Source: Pusillimonas sp. T7-7 (GTDB lineage: Bacteria; Pseudomonadota; Gammaproteobacteria; Burkholderiales; Burkholderiaceae_B). Taken from it: DNA of 64,000 nt. The translations under genes were made by a program, and so were the position numbers. Under the pieces are notes generated by a model. That model worked only from the letters and a program-made list of their open reading frames with translations. It did no database searches and was not told the DNA's origin. Shown here piece after piece: positions 47,955 to 56,012 of the stretch (position 1 is the first letter of the stretch; each line of letters begins with the position of its first letter). Location of the stretch: NCBI RefSeq assembly GCF_000209655.1, contig NC_015458.1:1860001-1924000 (forward strand). The letters are read 5' to 3'.

Positions 47955-50852
47955 ATGATCTCGCACAGCCAGATCTATCGCGCCCGCGCGTCCCTTGCAA
48001 CCCACTACTACGCCGATCAAGCCGATGATTACTACAGCCGTGACGGCAACGCCGCCACGTGGCAAGGCGAAGGCGCTCGACGTCTGGGGGCCATCGGTGA
48101 AATCGACCCTCAACGCTTCAAAGCCATGCTGCAGGGCGATTTTGGCCGTGGCGTCGCAGCTGGGCGGTCGATTCGCAGGGATGCGAAAGCCCGCGCTGCT
48201 CTCGATCTGACCTTCGGCGCGCCCAAAAGCATCACCATGCAGGCCTTGATCGGTGGCGACGAACGCCTGATTCACGCCAATGATAAAGCGGTCGCTGCTG
48301 CTCTCACTTATGTCGAGCAGCACCTAACCATGGGCCGCCGCAAGGAAAGCGGCAAGTCAAGGGTAGAACACACAGGTAATCTCATTATTGCCAAGTTCCG
48401 CCACGAAACCGCACGCCCTACCCAAGGCGCTGCCCCCGATCCTCATCTGCACATTCACGCCCTACTGATGAATTTGACTCAGCGGGCCGACGGCAGTTGG
48501 GTGGCGTTGTCCAATGAAGAAATCTTCAAGCTGCTGCGGGTGACGGACTCGATATACCAAGCGGAACTTGAACGCAATGTCCGTGCTCTGGGGTACGCGG
48601 TTCGCCATGAAAAGAGCCATATTGAACTGGCCCATATCAGCCGTGAGCAGATCGAGTTTTTCAGTAAACGTAGCACCGGCATCACGGCTGAATTGTCCGC
48701 ACGCGGCACCAACCGTGAAGAAGCCCCTCACGCCCTGCGCCAAGGCATTACCTTGGCCCACCGCCAGGAGAAGGCACAGGAACTCAGCCGGACGGAACTG
48801 CATCGGCAATGGCGTGCTGCCGCTGCAGGGATCGGGATGCAGTTTGACCACGCAAGACAACAAGCAGATATCCAGCCGACACGGGACTTGGAGCAATCTT
48901 CTTACCTGGTGGCTCAAGCCTCGCTGAACTGGGCGATCCAGCATCTGGCCGAAAGGGAATCCGTCATGCCTCTGGCGGATTTGCTGCAAAACGCCGTTCG
49001 CCATGCCGGTGGCCATACGAATATCACAGCCATTCAGGCAGCGATCCAGGAACGTGTGGAGTCCGGCGCATTGATCCGGGAAGCACCGCACTACCGCAGC
49101 ACTCTAGACATGCAAGACCTTCCCTTGACGCGCGAAGGCTGGGCTGCAGAAGTCATACGTCTGCGCGGCCTGCCTCAGGACACCGCCCTGCAACTGGTTG
49201 ACCAAGCCATTGCCGAAGGACGCCTGCTGATGGAAAGCCCACGCTATGCAACCCGAAAGGCCTTTGAGGTTGAATTCAGAATAATGGCCGCCGAACATGC
49301 TGGCCGCAGTGCCTGGCACGCCATAATTACCGACACCAATGCCGAAACCAGCCTGGACACACGCCTGACGCCAGGCCAGCGCGAGGCCGTCATGTTGATC
49401 ACGACCGGCTCCGATCAAATCACAGGTATCCAGGGCCTGGCTGGCACGGGTAAATCCTTCGCTCTGCAAAATGCACAAACCATCCTGCAACAACAGGGTC
49501 ATGCCATGGCAGCCCTAGCCCCCTACGGGAACATGGTTCGTAATCTGCGCGAAGATGGCATACCGGCCAACACGATTGCATCGGTACTTTCTGCGTCTGA
49601 CAAACGCCCCTTCATCGACGCCCTAGGGTCAAAAACCATCGTAGTGATCGATGAGGCCGGGGTCCTGCCCGTGCGCCAGATGGACAAGCTGCTGGCACTC
49701 ATTCAACCAACAGGCGCTAAAGTAGTCTTGCTGGGCGACACCGCCCAGACCAAGGCCATCGAGGCAGGCCGCGCGTTTGCCATGCTTCAGGAAAGCGGCA
49801 TGAAAACCGTATTGATGGCGGACATCCAGCGACAACGCTCTGAACGGCTACGCCAAGCAGTGCAGCTGGCCGCCGAAGGCCAAGCCAGCCGATCCCTACC
49901 GCTCCTAGATCAGGTGCTTAGCATCCCGGATCAATTCACTACTGACGAGCATGGCCACAAAAGCCGGGACAGTTCCGCACGATATGAAGCCATTGCCCAA
50001 GCCTATACGCGGCTTTCAGCGACAGACCAAGCGGGCACCATCGTGGTGACTGGAACCAACGCGTCTCGCGTAGCCATCAATGAACGGATCCACGCCCTGC
50101 TCGGCCTGGAAGGAAAAGGGTACCGATGCCAACTGCTGACTCGCCATGACACCACTCGTGCAGAACGCAGCGTAGCGCGGTATTACACCGTGGGAGACAT
50201 CGTGGTTCCAGAAAGGGACTATCAGTGCGGGCTGAAACGCGGCGAGATGTATCGCGTAACCGGCAGTACACGCCATGACCGCCTTACCGTCGAATCGATC
50301 CAGCCCGACCAGTCGCCTACTCAAGCCATGGAAATCATCCCGAAAACCATGTCCAAGTTATCGGTCTACCGCCTGAGCCGAGCAGAACTATCTGTGGGCG
50401 ACTATGTCCGCATTACTCGCAACGATGCCCATAATGACTTGGTCAACGGCCAACTGGCGAAGGTCGCGGCGATTGATGCAAATAGCGTCACTATCGAAAC
50501 CAACGGTCGCCACGTGCAGCTGCCTACAGATCGACCGCTAAACATGGACTATGCATATACTACCACCGCGCATAGCGCCCAAGGGCTGACCTGCGACCGG
50601 GTGCTTTACAACGCCGAAAGCTTCAGCCGCACAACCGCCCAGGACACTTACTATGTCAGTATCTCGCGCGAACGACACGAGGTCGTTGTATTTACTGACG
50701 ATGCGAAGACGCTGCCTGAGCGGGTGGATCGGCTGACGTACAAAGGGCTGGCACATGACCTGCAGCCGGTGGCGGCCAAAGACCTGACGCACGGTCAGAA
50801 CGAACTCGGCGCCCTTTCCCTACGCCCGGAATCTGAGCTAGAAATAGGATGA
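47955..50852 (+). CDS. trwC: TrwC-like MOBF relaxase/helicase
   Basis: This is a conjugative relaxase of 965 residues, close to the 966 of R388 TrwC. The N-terminal relaxase domain has the paired catalytic tyrosines THYYADQADDYY (Tyr18/19 and Tyr26/27) and the metal-binding triad PDPHLHIHALLMN (His164, 166, 168). The helicase half has Walker A GLAGTGKS near residue 495, VIDEAGVLPVRQM, VLLGDTAQTKAI and the late TTTAHSAQGLTCDRV. It nicks one strand at oriT, stays bound to the 5' end and unwinds the plasmid. The ATG at 47955 puts Tyr18 exactly where TrwC has it. A TrwC-type nic site lies 300 bp downstream. Confidence 0.95.
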   Translation: MISHSQIYRARASLATHYYADQADDYYSRDGNAATWQGEGARRLGAIGEIDPQRFKAMLQGDFGRGVAAGRSIRRDAKARAALDLTFGAPKSITMQALIGGDERLIHANDKAVAAALTYVEQHLTMGRRKESGKSRVEHTGNLIIAKFRHETARPTQGAAPDPHLHIHALLMNLTQRADGSWVALSNEEIFKLLRVTDSIYQAELERNVRALGYAVRHEKSHIELAHISREQIEFFSKRSTGITAELSARGTNREEAPHALRQGITLAHRQEKAQELSRTELHRQWRAAAAGIGMQFDHARQQADIQPTRDLEQSSYLVAQASLNWAIQHLAERESVMPLADLLQNAVRHAGGHTNITAIQAAIQERVESGALIREAPHYRSTLDMQDLPLTREGWAAEVIRLRGLPQDTALQLVDQAIAEGRLLMESPRYATRKAFEVEFRIMAAEHAGRSAWHAIITDTNAETSLDTRLTPGQREAVMLITTGSDQITGIQGLAGTGKSFALQNAQTILQQQGHAMAALAPYGNMVRNLREDGIPANTIASVLSASDKRPFIDALGSKTIVVIDEAGVLPVRQMDKLLALIQPTGAKVVLLGDTAQTKAIEAGRAFAMLQESGMKTVLMADIQRQRSERLRQAVQLAAEGQASRSLPLLDQVLSIPDQFTTDEHGHKSRDSSARYEAIAQAYTRLSATDQAGTIVVTGTNASRVAINERIHALLGLEGKGYRCQLLTRHDTTRAERSVARYYTVGDIVVPERDYQCGLKRGEMYRVTGSTRHDRLTVESIQPDQSPTQAMEIIPKTMSKLSVYRLSRAELSVGDYVRITRNDAHNDLVNGQLAKVAAIDANSVTIETNGRHVQLPTDRPLNMDYAYTTTAHSAQGLTCDRVLYNAESFSRTTAQDTYYVSISRERHEVVVFTDDAKTLPERVDRLTYKGLAHDLQPVAAKDLTHGQNELGALSLRPESELEIG

Positions 50853-50904
50853 TCTAGTTTCGGTAGGCGTATCGCAGCAGTCCCGTCACTCCATTGCAGC
50901 CCGT

Positions 50905-50987
50905 ATGCTGTCATCGCGCAGCTCCCATGCTGTCTTCATGCAGTCATAGTGCAGATGGAAAGCCGTCGGTATGCAGTCATTATGTTG
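50905..50987 (+). repeat. Four degenerate 17-bp repeats phased by 11 bp
   Basis: The motif ATGCTGTCATCGCGCAG occurs at 50905-50921, and related copies lie at 50927-50943, 50938-50954 and 50971-50987 (the shared core is ATGC, A or T, GTC). Start-to-start distances are 22, 11 and 33 bp, all multiples of 11, which places every copy on the same face of the helix. This is typical of a protein-binding array. It sits between the relaxase stop and the predicted nic site, where R388-type plasmids carry accessory-protein binding sites. Confidence 0.55.
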
Positions 50988-51150
50988 AGGGTATGGGCCG
51001 GCCGCCCCGTCTACATGCAAAAGTGCCACAGTTGTGGCCCAATTTCTGCCCAAGACATCAATGCTTTACGTCACTTTGTCGACCTGTCTGTCCTACAACA
51101 AGGAATTCGGTCATTTGCTCGCAAGCGATTGAGATACAAGCGTTTTCCTT

Positions 51151-51176
51151 ACCCCGCCAGGGGTGCGTCTTGTGTG
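51151..51176 (+). other. Predicted oriT nic region (R388/TrwC type)
   Basis: The plus strand has an inverted repeat, ACCCC (51151-51155) and GGGGT (51160-51164), around a four-base loop. It runs directly into GGTGCGTCTTGTGT (51162-51175). R388 has, as I recall it, a hairpin with a four-base GAAA loop followed by GGTGCGTATTGTCT and the nick. Twelve of those 14 bases agree, and the hairpin is in the same place. Nicking would fall between 51175 and 51176. The site lies 310 bp after a TrwC-like relaxase gene in a gene-free region. Confidence 0.55.
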
Positions 51177-51417
51177 GCACTTTTAAGGCCACAAATGAGC
51201 GGAAGCGAATTTGGGGTTTTGAAAGTGCTAGCCAGGTCGAAGAGCTGGCAACGTCACGCACCTGGGACCCATCGAAGATGGGATAGCAGCCAGGCTGCAG
51301 TAGTGCTATGAGCCTGATACTCCACGATACGCGTTGCACGAAATACACATTCGAAAAGCAGAACAACCTATGCAGCCATTACATAGGCCGAAGCTATCGA
51401 CTTTTCAACGACATGCA

Positions 51418-51558
51418 GGGGTAAATCAGAGCGGCACCGTCCTGATTTACCCCTCCGAGGGCTGGGCTACAGCGAGGAAAGAACCTCGGAGCCCCACGCG
51501 CCGGCAAGACGCGCTTCTTGCTTGCGCAGTCCCGACTGGCCGGAAATACCCCGGCCAG
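51418..51558. repeat. Cluster of three hairpins just inside the leading region
   Basis: GGGGTAAATCAG (51418-51429) pairs with CTGATTTACCCC (51442-51453), a perfect 12-bp stem. CTCCGAG pairs with CTCGGAG at about 51453-51491. CTGGCCGG (51536-51543) pairs with CCGGCCAG (51551-51558) around a 7-base loop. The last lies 13 bp past the parB stop but has no U run. Strong folds close behind a nic site could start complementary-strand synthesis (ssi-like) or end the parB transcript. The remaining 51177-51417 interval shows nothing else. Confidence 0.5.
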
Positions 51559-51570
51559 CGCGGTAAGGAT

Positions 51571-53466
51571 TTATTCGACCCGAATCCGCAGTATGTCGGG
51601 CAACCATCCGCGACCAGCCAATGCCTGCTGCGCCGCCTGCACGGCCTCACCCTTCTTCATCTTGGCGAGCGGTGCGGCGGCGGCTTCGTCCGCACCCTCG
51701 GTCACCACCTCAATGATGCGATCCTTCGATACGTGCGCTAGGTAACTCTCGGCGCTCGGTTCCCACCAGCGGGCCGGGTCAACCCCGTCGATGGCCGCAA
51801 GCGCATCGAGTGGTGTTGCTGACGTGCTCTCCTGATGCTGCACGCCTTGGACACTCACAGCGACTAGATAGGCCAGAAAATCGAGCAATGTAGCGGTGTC
51901 CTGACCAAGCGCCCATTGCAGTAGGTTACCCGTCTCGCCGCTCTCGTCTGTGGGCATCAGATCGAGCCAGTGCTGTCGCACCCGGGCCAGCTCCTGGCCC
52001 GCCTTGCTTTCGGCAAAATCTGGTGCATATTGCTCAAGGGCTTCTTGCTGGGTTGAAACTCCTATGCCGAAACTCCCGCATCCGTAATAACCGCTGATCA
52101 GCGTTTTGCGGGCAAGCTGCGCCACCAGCACGGCCAGCGCAGTAGCTGGCTTTGTGGCCAGTTCAGCCGCGACGATACCAACTTTGTTTGCTGTCAACTG
52201 GCGCATTAGACGTTCTGAATGTACTGGCCGGGTTTTAGCTGTCGGTAGCGATACGCGTGCGCCCGCTTCGCCGTCCTCACCCTTCGCCGCGTGGGCGGCG
52301 TCCTGGCGATCTTCTGGCCGAATCAAACCACGCCAGACTTTCATGCGCCCTTCCGATCCTATAGTTACAAGTGCCCCAGCAACCGCCAGTATGCTCGTGG
52401 GCCACTGCTGCGCCGCATCCTGAATATTCTCAATCTGCGCCTCAAGATCATCGAACGCCTGTTCCAGCTCTAACCATCGTGTGCCGTCGTCATCCACCAC
52501 GGCATCCATCTTTTCCTCGATAGCGTCGCGCTGCGCACCCAGCTCGCTGATACTTTTTTTCTCCGCCTTGGTTAATGGCCGGCTCTCGGGGTACGTGCGA
52601 CCATAGTTGCGCAGCTGCTCATTGTCAGTATCAAGTGCAACCGAGACCCAACCCCAGCCTTCGGCCCGGATTGCTTCGACCTCGGTGTCCAGCTTGGCTA
52701 GCGCTAACTGTTCGATTAGTGTCCGATCCTGGATGTAGATACTGCGACCATCCTCTTCGTCTGCAAAAAGGTCCCGGAAGCTGCGGCCACCGGCGGCATG
52801 GTAGGCATCCAGCCCAATGTAACGAGTAATACCACTATTGGCGGTCAACTCATCTTCGGTCAAACGATTGCGGATAACGTGTGGATGGGCGCGCTCCCAC
52901 TCTGACAGCCCCGCCCATACGTCGCTCTGGCGCTCCCTGTCTTCCGACACCGAGAAGGCCATCAGCGCATCCAGCGCCATTTCTCCAGCGCGATATGCAG
53001 CGATAAGCTCCGGGGCAACGCTGGCCAGTCGCATCCAGCGCTTGACAACATGCGGGCTGACGCCGAATCGTGCGGCCACGTCTTCGATAGTCTTACCCTG
53101 TTCGATCAACGCGGCGAACGCCTCGAACTCATCGGCCGGGTGCATCGCTTCACGCTGGACGTTTTCAGTAATGGATGCCTCTAAAGCGCTATCGCCCGCG
53201 ACTAACAGGGCGGGAACCTGTTGATCTTCGGGCCATCGGCCATCAGCGATCAGTAGTTGAATGGCTTGCAGGCGGCGGCCTCCGGCGACGACTTCATACG
53301 CCCCGCGCTTCTTGGCCTTGGCGACGACAATGTTTTGCAATAGCCCCTGCGCGGCAATGGAATCGGCCAACTCTGGCAATGGTTTCTGCCCGGGTGTTTT
53401 GCGCGCCTGATAGCGTAAGGAAACGGTGAGCTTGGTTGGGTTCAAATCGATTATGGTATTCGTCAT
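51571..53466 (-). CDS. Long ParB/RepB/Spo0J-family protein
   Basis: This is a 631-residue protein. The N-terminal ParB-type domain lies at about residues 1-110, with RYQARKTPGQKPLPELADSIAAQGLLQNIVV, YEVVAGGRRLQA and ITENVQREAMHPADEF. A KorB-like helix-turn-helix follows (EDVAARFGVSPHVVKRWMRLA). The remaining 400 residues are helical, with no domain I can name. Ordinary plasmid ParB proteins are about 300-350 residues; long ones of 600-700 residues are typical of leading regions (YubM-like of plasmid F). No ParA partner is adjacent. It is the last gene of the unit DUF3560-orf53-parB on the minus strand. Confidence 0.85.
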   Translation of the reverse strand: MTNTIIDLNPTKLTVSLRYQARKTPGQKPLPELADSIAAQGLLQNIVVAKAKKRGAYEVVAGGRRLQAIQLLIADGRWPEDQQVPALLVAGDSALEASITENVQREAMHPADEFEAFAALIEQGKTIEDVAARFGVSPHVVKRWMRLASVAPELIAAYRAGEMALDALMAFSVSEDRERQSDVWAGLSEWERAHPHVIRNRLTEDELTANSGITRYIGLDAYHAAGGRSFRDLFADEEDGRSIYIQDRTLIEQLALAKLDTEVEAIRAEGWGWVSVALDTDNEQLRNYGRTYPESRPLTKAEKKSISELGAQRDAIEEKMDAVVDDDGTRWLELEQAFDDLEAQIENIQDAAQQWPTSILAVAGALVTIGSEGRMKVWRGLIRPEDRQDAAHAAKGEDGEAGARVSLPTAKTRPVHSERLMRQLTANKVGIVAAELATKPATALAVLVAQLARKTLISGYYGCGSFGIGVSTQQEALEQYAPDFAESKAGQELARVRQHWLDLMPTDESGETGNLLQWALGQDTATLLDFLAYLVAVSVQGVQHQESTSATPLDALAAIDGVDPARWWEPSAESYLAHVSKDRIIEVVTEGADEAAAAPLAKMKKGEAVQAAQQALAGRGWLPDILRIRVE

Positions 53467-53497
53467 GATAATTGCTCCTTTCTATCGGATAATGGGA

Positions 53498-53659
53498 TTA
53501 ATGCAGCAGTGTCGAGGCGGACGCTTGGATGAAAGCCCCATCCAGTAAGTGGGCGAGAATGCCCAGTTCGCGCACCGTCATTGGGGGCAAGCGCCAGGAC
53601 TTACCCTGTTCGTGGCATCGGCACACCTCGTGGGCAAGTTTGGTAAGATCAAGATTCAT
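53498..53659 (-). CDS. Small conserved-looking protein, 53 residues
   Basis: This short frame between parB and the DUF3560 gene has ATG 53659 preceded by a GGAGCGA ribosome-binding site. The product MNLDLTKLAHEVCRCHEQGK continues with SWRLPPMTVRELGILAHLLDG and looks like a compact three-helix protein with a Cys-x-Cys-His run. I know no family. Good initiation signals and its place in the operon support it as real. It ends 32 bp before the parB start. Confidence 0.5.
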   Translation of the reverse strand: MNLDLTKLAHEVCRCHEQGKSWRLPPMTVRELGILAHLLDGAFIQASASTLLH

Positions 53660-53733
53660 CGCTATCGCTCCTTTTCATGTGGTCAGTAGTGGTGTTAGCC
53701 CCAAAGCGGTTGCAGCCGTTTTGGGGCATTTAT

Positions 53734-54534
53734 TTATTGGTCGGCCTGCTCGTCCAGAATCCGCATGGCCGCTTTAGCCTGCCAAACGGCGGCGTTATTC
53801 AATTGGCGAACCCAAGCGCCACGGGTCGGACTCCATCGGAATCCATGGCGCTTAAGCATGTCGCGAGTGGCTTTCGCGGGTTTCACCTCGAAAATGAACA
53901 TGGCGCGGTTTTCTTCTACGTCTTCGGCATACTCATACCCCGCACCTAGCACGCTAACCGTCTCGCGTTCCTGATTGGCTTGTAGTTGTTTGATCCGCTG
54001 CTGGATACGGCGAATGTTCGCGTTGTTGTTAGTCAAGGCATAAGACGGGAAGCCGACACGCCCGGCAAAGTCCGGCGTAAGCAGTTTCTGGGCGCTATCT
54101 TTCGAATATCCAAGCACAAGCAAAGCGTTATGCTGGCCCTCTGGGTTGTCCTTGTATTTACGGATCACCTGATTACTTTTCTTCATCCGCTCCTGGTTCG
54201 CTGTCAGTTGTTCCACTTGGTGCATGAGCTTCTTTATGGCGTCCGGGTCATCGCTCGATATGCCGCCATAGCCTACGGCTGCTGCCTCCTGTGCATAGTG
54301 GTCAGCCCTTTTTTCCAAATCAAAGGCTTTGCCATATGTGTTATGAATCCGCTGCCTGTAGTTACGATCTCGCCCTTCGCTGTAGTGACCAACCAGAATC
54401 GGCTGACCGAACGGAATCGCTTCACCCATCTGTCGCGCCCTGTCGTATGTTGTTTTGGCCTGCGCCTTGGCCTGCATCGCCTGGGCTTGCAGTCTGGCTT
54501 TACGATCTGCCTGCTTTGCTTCGTAGTGGTTCAT
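53734..54534 (-). CDS. DUF3560-family protein
   Basis: This is a 266-residue soluble protein. The N-terminus is a charged helix (MNHYEAKQADRKARLQAQAMQAKAQAKTTYDRARQM). It is followed by GQPILVGHYSEGRDRNYRQRIHNTYGKAFDLEKRADHYAQEA, the characteristic DUF3560 block, then a coiled coil and a C-terminal part (KRHGFRWSPTRGAWVRQLNN). DUF3560 proteins occur in plasmids and integrative elements near radC, parB and anti-restriction genes; their function is unknown. I set the start at ATG 54534 at MNHYEAKQ, with GAAGGAA upstream inside leader copy A. It heads the unit that includes orf53 and parB. Confidence 0.8.
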   Translation of the reverse strand: MNHYEAKQADRKARLQAQAMQAKAQAKTTYDRARQMGEAIPFGQPILVGHYSEGRDRNYRQRIHNTYGKAFDLEKRADHYAQEAAAVGYGGISSDDPDAIKKLMHQVEQLTANQERMKKSNQVIRKYKDNPEGQHNALLVLGYSKDSAQKLLTPDFAGRVGFPSYALTNNNANIRRIQQRIKQLQANQERETVSVLGAGYEYAEDVEENRAMFIFEVKPAKATRDMLKRHGFRWSPTRGAWVRQLNNAAVWQAKAAMRILDEQADQ

Positions 54535-54542
54535 GTCGCTTT

Positions 54543-54909
54543 CCTTCAAAAAATGCGCGGTGGCGCGGTAGTGATTTCATTGCTGACCGGGCCTGAAGAT
54601 TCTTGAGCCCGTTTGTAGGTTTTTGCTGCCGGGTCGTGTGCTGGCCCCATCGCGTTTTGCCGCCAGTCCTGTGAGTTCCATCGCCCTTGCCGTGCTGAAT
54701 CACGCAATGACTAGTGGAAAGGGGGAAGATTTGTAAAAGTTGCGTAGCGGGTTTTATGAACACCCCCTTGAAGCGCCGGAACGTAGTGATACAGTCGGCG
54801 TTTTAGGGCGATGGAACCCTCAGGACCAGGCTGGCGATGTCACCACACACAATCCGGCAGCAGCCCGCGCGGCGAGCGCCACCATCACCGAGGCGGTGAT
54901 CTAAATTGA
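54543..54909 (-). repeat. Leader repeat copy A (candidate single-stranded-DNA promoter) before the DUF3560 gene
   Basis: This is a non-coding block of about 367 bp that is colinear with copy B (55643-56012). Shared segments in plus-strand order are CCTTCAAAA (the ribosome-binding site on the gene strand), GCTGACCGG, GAAGATTC, GTAGGTTTT, GCCTTGCCGTGCTGAA (one base differs), TACAGTCGGCGTTTT (54790), CCCGCGCGGCGAGCGCC and GATCTAAATTGA. The hairpin ATCACCG/CGGTGAT with a three-base loop lies at 54884-54900. The matching hairpin in copy B has different bases but the same pairing. Confidence 0.7.
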
Positions 54910-54954
54910 AGACAGTTACGCAGCTGTATCCAGCTTGCGCCAGCAAGCCGCTAT

Positions 54955-54980
54955 GCCCGTCCCGGCACACCGGGACGGGC
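54955..54980 (+). terminator. GC-rich hairpin with T-rich plus-strand flank
   Basis: GCCCGTCCCGG (54955-54965) pairs perfectly with CCGGGACGGGC (54970-54980) around a four-base loop, followed on the plus strand by CTGCTTTTG. It has the look of a terminator for plus-strand transcription, but no plus-strand gene precedes it. It may instead be a fold of the transferred strand in the gap between radC and leader copy A. Confidence 0.5.
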
Positions 54981-55013
54981 TGCTTTTGTTGAGAACGAAG
55001 AAAGCGGATAACT

Positions 55014-55088
55014 ACTTGTGCGACAGCACAAGTCCAACCTGCGCCGCAGTGCGCGGCATCTACCTGTGCAGGCGGGCTCTCACCCGCC
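55014..55088. repeat. Two further inverted repeats downstream of radC
   Basis: ACTTGTGC (55014-55021) pairs with GCACAAGT (55026-55033). GGCGGG (55071-55076) pairs with CCCGCC (55083-55088), 12 bp past the radC stop. The second could end radC transcription, though no U run follows on the minus strand. The interval 54910-55099 has no gene. Confidence 0.45.
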
Positions 55089-55099
55089 CTGCTCCAGGT

Positions 55100-55633
55100 C
55101 TACACCTGACCTCGTTCCGCTAACGAAGTCGTGTTCTGCCCTGTCACGATGATGTGATCCAGCAAACGAACATCAACCAACGCCAAGGCATGTTTTAAAT
55201 GCCGAGTCAGCGCCAGATCGGCTTCGCTGGGTTCAGGTATACCGCTAGGGTGGTTATGCGACATGATGATTGCCGCCGCATCCAGGCGTAGCGCAGTTTT
55301 AACGATTTCGCGCGGGTATACGCTTGCCTGCGTCAGCGTTCCATGGCTCATTTCCATGTAACGGATCACCTTAAACTGACTGTTCAAATACAGCACGGCG
55401 GCGACCTCGTGCCCCATACCCGACAGTTTGGCTTGAAAATACCGTTTGACGGCGTTCGGGTTCCCCATGTCAGCCCGATCACCGATCAGGCTTTCGGCTG
55501 CGATCCGCGCGGCGGCCAGTACGTGCGAATCGGTCGCCGCATGATATCGGCCTGACGGGCTACGCACGTACAACGTCTGCCCTGCGTTCATGTTGTCATA
55601 GCCCAAAGCTGCATTGTGGTTAACGTGTTCCAT
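55100..55633 (-). CDS. Short RadC/JAB-domain protein
   Basis: This is a 177-residue MPN/JAB-domain protein of the RadC family. It shows HEVAAVLYLNSQFKVIRYMEMSHGTLTQASVYPREIVKTAL and the metal-binding SHNHPSGIPEPSEADLALTRHL, followed by LLDHIIVTG. It lacks the N-terminal helix-hairpin-helix of chromosomal RadC, as is usual for mobile-element copies. Such genes are common in leading regions and integrative elements; their biochemical role is unsettled. It has its own leader (copy B) with a GAAGGAA ribosome-binding site and is transcribed on the minus strand. Confidence 0.88.
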   Translation of the reverse strand: MEHVNHNAALGYDNMNAGQTLYVRSPSGRYHAATDSHVLAAARIAAESLIGDRADMGNPNAVKRYFQAKLSGMGHEVAAVLYLNSQFKVIRYMEMSHGTLTQASVYPREIVKTALRLDAAAIIMSHNHPSGIPEPSEADLALTRHLKHALALVDVRLLDHIIVTGQNTTSLAERGQV

Positions 55634-55642
55634 TTTCCTGTT

Positions 55643-56012
55643 CCTTCAAAAGCCGGTTGGTTTTCCTGCTGACCGGAGTCGAAGATTCCGAGCCTGGTCG
55701 TAGGTTTTCGGCGTTCGCAGTAATACGGTTCCTGCGGGGTTGCCGCCGTTGCCGTGAGTTCGTCGCCTTGCCGTGCTGAACCGCTGGCCGGGGCTGATGA
55801 ACAGGACCGTGGAATATATGGAGGGGACCCGCCTGGCGGGGAGGACGCCGTTTATGCCGCGAAAGCCAGGGCAGCGGACACGGATGGCGGTACAGTCGGC
55901 GTTTTGGGCGGCGCACTCAGGGCAACAGGAACAGACGGCCCACTATGCACTGATTGCGAATGCTGGCCCGCGCGGCGAGCGCCATCATCGGCCCATGGTC
56001 GATCTAATTTGA
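55643..56012 (-). repeat. Leader repeat copy B (candidate single-stranded-DNA promoter) before radC
   Basis: This is the diverged partner of copy A, about 370 bp. It holds the same ordered segments, including TACAGTCGGCGTTTT (55891-55905), CCCGCGCGGCGAGCGCC and GATCTAATTTGA (56001-56012). The distal hairpin is ATCGGCC (55987-55993) with GGTCGAT (55997-56003) around a three-base loop. Against copy A, stem positions 4, 5 and 7 changed on both sides and pairing is kept (one pair becomes G-T). The spacing from the TACAGTCGG segment to the hairpin is 96 bp here and 94 bp in A. Confidence 0.7.

Noticed and set aside
50894..51311. Two overlapping plus-strand frames of 120-130 codons between relaxase and parB
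   Set aside because: They cover the phased repeats and the predicted nic site, have no good ribosome-binding site and show no domain pattern.
55620..55916. 98-codon minus-strand frame inside leader copy B
   Set aside because: The corresponding frame in copy A shares only short runs such as QHGK and starts differently. Conservation between copies is better at the nucleotide and hairpin level than at the protein level.
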